Position numbers and translations under genes: made by a program. Below the pieces are notes generated by a model. It saw only the letters and a list, made by a program, of their open reading frames with translations. It was not told the DNA's origin and did not search any database. 17,989 nt of DNA. Origin: Pontimonas sp. (GTDB taxonomy: Bacteria > Actinomycetota > Actinomycetes > Actinomycetales > Microbacteriaceae). Positions 15,789 to 17,989 of the stretch are shown in pieces (within the stretch, counting starts at the first letter, position 1; each line of letters opens with the position of its first letter). The stretch spans positions 10,670 to 28,658 of the forward strand of contig JAFMKX010000001.1 in NCBI GenBank assembly GCA_017852615.1, in the 5' to 3' direction.

Positions 15789-15797
15789 TTATCCACA
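15789..15797 (+). promoter_or_regulatory. Perfect DnaA-box 9-mer
   Basis: TTATCCACA matches the classical DnaA-box consensus at every position. It lies in the short divergent gap between the prenyl synthase ATG and the DUF3040 gene, over the expected -35 region of the latter. A one-mismatch copy, TTATCCACC, is 47 bp away at 15742-15750 within the prenyl synthase coding region. The two copies are too few for an origin; a DnaA-responsive promoter or titration site is possible. Confidence 0.45.
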
Positions 15798-15808
15798 GGA
15801 ATTCTGCG

Positions 15809-15814
15809 TAGACT
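15809..15814 (+). promoter_or_regulatory. -10 element of the DUF3040 gene
   Basis: TAGACT fits TAnnnT and lies 39 bases before the ATG at 15854, predicting a leader of about 30 nt carrying the strong GGGAGGGG ribosome site. The -35 at normal spacing is weak and overlaps the DnaA-box. Confidence 0.35.
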
Positions 15815-15853
15815 ATGGGAGCAATAAAGTATTGCCCACACCGGGAGGGGCTC

Positions 15854-16228
15854 ATGCCACTGTCTGAACGCGAGCAGCGACTGCTTGAAGAGATGGAGCG
15901 CAACCTTTATCAAGGTGAAGCCGACGTTGTGAACACTCTGGGTGCGAGAAAAGCTCCCAATTACCGCGCGATCGCGCTCGGTGTCATTCTTGCCGTGGTG
16001 GGTATCGCGACGATGCTGGTGGGTGTCTATCAAGATGTCACCGTTATCGGAATCGTGGGCTTCGCGGTGCTCTTCTCCGGAGTGATGGTCGCCGTGGCCA
16101 CCCCCGGTCGCGCCACCACCAAGACGGCAGCTCAGGCTCCCTCCACTCGAAACGCCACGAGCTCGAGCTCTGTGATGGATCGACTCAACGAGCGTTGGGA
16201 ACGCAGACAGCGCGGGGAAACCCCCTAA
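15854..16228 (+). CDS. DUF3040 membrane protein
   Basis: Small actinobacterial membrane protein of unknown function, 124 residues. The N-terminal MPLSEREQRLLEEMERNLYQ is the hallmark of DUF3040, a short acidic amphipathic helix. Two membrane helices follow at about 37-58 and 62-83, separated by a tight turn, and the C-terminal 40 residues are polar with many Ser, Thr and Arg. The start is fixed by GGGAGGGG a few bases before the ATG; upstream in-frame codons to 15815 lack family resemblance. In many actinobacteria this family sits just upstream of mraZ, as here, which hints at a link to envelope growth or division, but no activity is known. It is followed by a hairpin and a strong terminator, so it is not co-transcribed with mraZ except by read-through. 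Confidence 0.88.
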   Translation: MPLSEREQRLLEEMERNLYQGEADVVNTLGARKAPNYRAIALGVILAVVGIATMLVGVYQDVTVIGIVGFAVLFSGVMVAVATPGRATTKTAAQAPSTRNATSSSSVMDRLNERWERRQRGETP

Positions 16229-16252
16229 GCCTCATCCCCGCTTTGTTGCATA

Positions 16253-16291
16253 GTGGGGCAGTAGTGGAGGGCAAAGCCCACTAACGCCCAC
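16253..16291 (+). other. Interrupted hairpin in the DUF3040 3' UTR
   Basis: Nested pairing GTGGG/CCCAC, TAGT/ACTA and GGGC/GCCC around an AAA loop, with small internal loops between helices. It begins 24 bases after the DUF3040 stop and ends 6 bases before the intrinsic terminator. It may stabilise the mRNA end or belong to a small 3'-derived RNA. No protein-coding frame was recognised in this spacer. Confidence 0.35.
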
Positions 16292-16297
16292 ACTCAC

Positions 16298-16322
16298 ACC
16301 GGCCTTACCAGGCCGGTTTTTT
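16298..16322 (+). terminator. Intrinsic terminator after the DUF3040 gene
   Basis: Perfect 8-bp stem ACCGGCCT / AGGCCGGT with a TACC tetraloop, followed directly by a run of six T (16317-16322). It is the clearest rho-independent terminator in the window and insulates the dcw genes from upstream transcription. Confidence 0.88.
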
Positions 16323-16398
16323 GTTGCGCCCGCGCCCAGATCCCTGCTGTGGCGCGGTTGTGTGTGGTGGAGGACACGGATGCCACGCCGGGAAAAAA

Positions 16399-16404
16399 TA
16401 TCCT
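16399..16404 (+). promoter_or_regulatory. Possible -10 of the mraZ promoter
   Basis: TATCCT fits TAnnnT and lies after an A6 run, between the terminator and mraZ. A start about 7 bases later would place the phased AAAGTGG repeats over and just downstream of the transcription start, fitting repression. No convincing -35 is seen. Confidence 0.3.
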
Positions 16405-16405
16405 T

Positions 16406-16445
16406 AAAGTGGTTGTAATTGGAGCAAAGTGGAGTAAAGTGGAGA
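16406..16445 (+). promoter_or_regulatory. Phased AAAGTGG repeats, probable MraZ operators
   Basis: Exact AAAGTGG occurs at 16406, 16426 and 16436, and a degraded TAATTGG sits at 16416, giving four units with a strict 10-bp period. MraZ is known to bind short G-rich direct repeats spaced one helical turn apart upstream of its own gene; in mycoplasmas the repeat core is AAAGTG. The array lies 37 bases before the mraZ start codon, so autorepression of mraZ-rsmH and the following genes is the natural reading. Confidence 0.7.
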
Positions 16446-16481
16446 TTGCTCCCGTTGGCCGGATACGAAAGGGGCGCAGAA

Positions 16482-16913
16482 ATGTTTTTGGGAACACACG
16501 CCCCGAAGCTCGATGACAAAGGACGCGTCATCCTGCCCGCTCGTTTTCGCGACGAGCTTGCTAACGGGTTAGTGCTCACCAGAGGACAAGAGCGTTGTAT
16601 CTATGTCTTCACCACCAAAGACTTCGATACCCACCTCGAGCGTTTGCGCGAAGCCCCTTTGACCTCCAAAGCCGGCCGTGACTTCTTGCGTTTGTTTCTC
16701 TCCGGTGCGAGCTCCGAGATTCCCGACAAGCAAAATCGTGTGACGGTTCCTCCGGCGCTGCGCGAATACGCCGGACTGAACAAAGACCTCACGGTGATTG
16801 GTGCTGGTAACCGAGCTGAAATTTGGTCCACCACTGCGTGGGAGAGCTACTACGAAGACCGCGAGCAAGCCTTCTCCGAAACCGAGGAGGAGGTGATTCC
16901 CGGGCTCCTGTGA
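16482..16913 (+). CDS. mraZ: Transcriptional regulator MraZ
   Basis: DNA-binding regulator at the head of the division and cell wall (dcw) cluster; it forms rings of subunits and usually represses its own operon. The 143-residue protein has two SpoVT-AbrB half-domains: MFLGTHAPKLDDKGRVILPARFRDEL (1-26) and SSEIPDKQNRVTVPPALREYAGL (about 77-99), each with the DxxxR motif. Length equals that of other actinobacterial MraZ proteins. The ATG at 16482 has GAAAGGGG 7 nt upstream; an open frame from 16419 runs through the operator repeats and is not real coding sequence. rsmH follows 105 bases later after a structured spacer. The C-terminus ends in an acidic EETEEEV-like tail (SETEEEVIPGLL). Confidence 0.96.
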   Translation: MFLGTHAPKLDDKGRVILPARFRDELANGLVLTRGQERCIYVFTTKDFDTHLERLREAPLTSKAGRDFLRLFLSGASSEIPDKQNRVTVPPALREYAGLNKDLTVIGAGNRAEIWSTTAWESYYEDREQAFSETEEEVIPGLL

Positions 16914-16920
16914 TCCCGTG

Positions 16921-16994
16921 TTCGAGACTCCCGTCCGTTTGCCCTGTGACACCTTCCCCGGTTCCAGGTCTGTCACACGGAAGGGAATCTCGAA
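16921..16994 (+). promoter_or_regulatory. Structured leader RNA before rsmH, candidate mraW RNA motif
   Basis: A long interrupted hairpin can be drawn by hand. The helices are TTCGAGA (16921-16927) with TCTCGAA (16988-16994); CCC (16930-16932) with GGG (16983-16985); CCGT with ACGG (16977-16980); GTGAC (16946-16950) with GTCAC (16972-16976); and ACCT (16951-16954) with AGGT (16966-16969). The apical loop is 11 nt. The outer helices are separated by 2x2 internal loops. It ends 24 bases before the rsmH ATG, with the AGAGGG ribosome site just downstream. An mraW RNA motif has been described upstream of mraW (rsmH) in actinobacteria; position and structured nature fit, but I cannot align it to that model here. 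Confidence 0.6.
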
Positions 16995-17018
16995 TCCGGG
17001 TCGCTAGAGGGAAAAATC

Positions 17019-17978
17019 ATGATGGCGACCTACCAGCACACCCCAGTCCTCACCACCCGCGCTCTAGAAATCCTCAGTCCTGCTCTGGGCGGAGATGCTC
17101 CTGTCTTGGTGGACGCAACGCTGGGACTGGGGGGACACTCTGAAGCATTCTTGGCATCGATTCCAGCCCTTCGTGTCCTCGGCATTGATAGAGACCCGGA
17201 GGCGCTGGAGAGCTCCCGCGCTCGCTTGGCGCCCTTTGGCGACCGGGTGGTGTTTGCTCAGTGCCGGTATGACGAATTAGATACTGCCCTTGATGATCAT
17301 GCTCCCGTTGTGGAGCCGCAGGCGATCCTGTTTGACCTAGGCGTTTCCTCGCTGCACTTGGACAAACCGGAACGAGGCTTTTCCTATTCCGTCGATGCTC
17401 CGCTGGACATGCGGATGAATCCTGAGGATGAACTCTCAGCAGCCGACATCCTGGAGCGCTATAGCGTTGAAGAACTCGGCACCATCTTTTGGCGATTGGG
17501 CGATGAGAAATTAGCCAAGCGCTATGCCAGTGCTATCGCTCAAGCGCGGAGGGGTGCACCGCTTGTGCGCACCGGGGAACTTGTCGAAGTTCTTCAACAG
17601 GCAACGCCCTATGCGTTGCGCGATAAAGGTCACCCTGCCAAGCGGGTATTCCAGGCGCTGCGCATGGAGGTCAACAGGGAATTGGAATCCCTGGGCGCTG
17701 CGTTGCCCAAAGCCATGGATCGCCTTGCCGTGGGGGGCCGTCTGGCGGTTATGTCGTATCACTCAGGCGAAGACAAATTTGTGAAGACCGAGCTTCGCCG
17801 CCGGTCTCACTCCACTGCTCCCTTGGGTCTTCCCCAAGAACTCCCCGAACACCAACCCGAATTCCTGGAACTCACCCGCGGAGCCGAAATGGCTACTGCG
17901 GAGGAAATCCGAGATAACCCCCGCAGTGCCTCCGTGCGTTTACGCGCAGTGGAAAAACTTCGAAAGGTCACATCATGA
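17019..17978 (+). CDS. rsmH: 16S rRNA (cytosine(1402)-N(4))-methyltransferase
   Basis: S-adenosylmethionine-dependent methylation of C1402 in the decoding centre of 16S rRNA; formerly mraW. The 319-residue chain has the full family signature: YQHTPVLTTRALEIL at the N-terminus, the SAM loop VDATLGLGGHSEAFL (about 31-45), GIDRDPEALE, DLGVSSLHLDKPERGFSYSVDAPLDMRM and the C-terminal NPRSASVRLRAVEKL. An AGAGGG ribosome site lies 7 nt before the first ATG; a second in-frame ATG follows at once, so either Met could be used. The TGA stop overlaps the next ATG in ATGA, indicating translational coupling within the dcw operon. Length matches the family (about 310-320). Confidence 0.97.
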   Translation: MMATYQHTPVLTTRALEILSPALGGDAPVLVDATLGLGGHSEAFLASIPALRVLGIDRDPEALESSRARLAPFGDRVVFAQCRYDELDTALDDHAPVVEPQAILFDLGVSSLHLDKPERGFSYSVDAPLDMRMNPEDELSAADILERYSVEELGTIFWRLGDEKLAKRYASAIAQARRGAPLVRTGELVEVLQQATPYALRDKGHPAKRVFQALRMEVNRELESLGAALPKAMDRLAVGGRLAVMSYHSGEDKFVKTELRRRSHSTAPLGLPQELPEHQPEFLELTRGAEMATAEEIRDNPRSASVRLRAVEKLRKVTS

Positions 17979-17989
17979 CTGCCCTTGCC
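17975..17989 (+). CDS. Start of next dcw gene, possibly FtsL-like (5 codons only)
   Basis: ATG at 17975 overlaps the rsmH stop (ATGA) and has GAAAGG about 7 nt upstream. It reads MTALA before the window ends. In dcw clusters the gene after rsmH usually encodes a small FtsL-type division protein, so that is the expected identity, but five residues cannot confirm it. Confidence 0.5.

Noticed and set aside
16419..16481. Upstream in-frame extension of mraZ
   Set aside because: It reads through the operator repeats and the ribosome site; MFLGTHAPKLD is the conserved N-terminus.
16943..16953. CCTGTGACACC shared with the minus strand of the 14188-14206 inverted repeat
   Set aside because: Many 11-base matches are expected by chance in a window of this length, and in the rsmH leader the bases are explained by the RNA helix.

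Overview
The window looks like a chromosomal segment of an actinobacterium. A small, compact member of Microbacteriaceae or a related Micrococcales group is my best guess. The protein families (PASTA kinase, class II DAHP synthase, DUF3040, Rv2175c-type regulator, mraZ-rsmH at the head of the dcw cluster), the moderately GC-rich sequence and the very short spacers all fit this. Gene order from the acyl-CoA ligase to rsmH recalls, from memory, the Mycobacterium tuberculosis region fadD15, plsC-like, aroG, pknL, Rv2175c, idsA2, mraZ, mraW. I see no insertion sequence, CRISPR array, tRNA or rRNA gene. No gene-free stretch exceeds about 300 bases; the longest is 253 bases in front of mraZ.

Region 1 (1-5657): a truncated parA leaves the window on the minus strand, divergent from a complete pyruvate carboxylase gene (pyc). 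Downstream of pyc lie a MinD/ParA-superfamily ATPase with a long acidic N-terminus and a peptide deformylase (def), probably one transcript. Region 2 (5654-10655): an acyl-CoA ligase (minus) is divergent from a ROK glucokinase, a PlsC-type acyltransferase and class II DAHP synthase (all plus). Region 3 (10652-16228): a membrane Ser/Thr kinase with four PASTA repeats and a LysM/lysozyme-like wall protein (minus) are divergent from a small winged-helix protein of the Rv2175c family. A polyprenyl diphosphate synthase (minus) is then divergent from a DUF3040 membrane protein. Region 4 (16229-17989): a terminator, then mraZ, rsmH and the first codons of the next dcw gene.

Functionally, region 1 holds anaplerosis and N-terminal protein maturation. 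Region 2 holds fatty-acid activation, glucose phosphorylation, phospholipid synthesis and the entry to aromatic amino acids. Regions 3 and 4 hold cell-wall sensing, prenyl-lipid supply and cell-division control. The kinase, the small DNA-binding protein and the LysM enzyme form a plausible peptidoglycan-responsive module.

The most interesting non-coding signals are: a long interrupted hairpin between mraZ and rsmH that may be an mraW-type leader RNA; 10-bp-phased AAAGTGG repeats before mraZ that fit MraZ operators; a 19-bp inverted repeat between the LysM gene and the Rv2175c-like gene; a perfect 9-mer DnaA box in the divergent idsA/DUF3040 promoter region; and the fact that all three convergent gene pairs overlap by exactly 4 bp through their stop codons.
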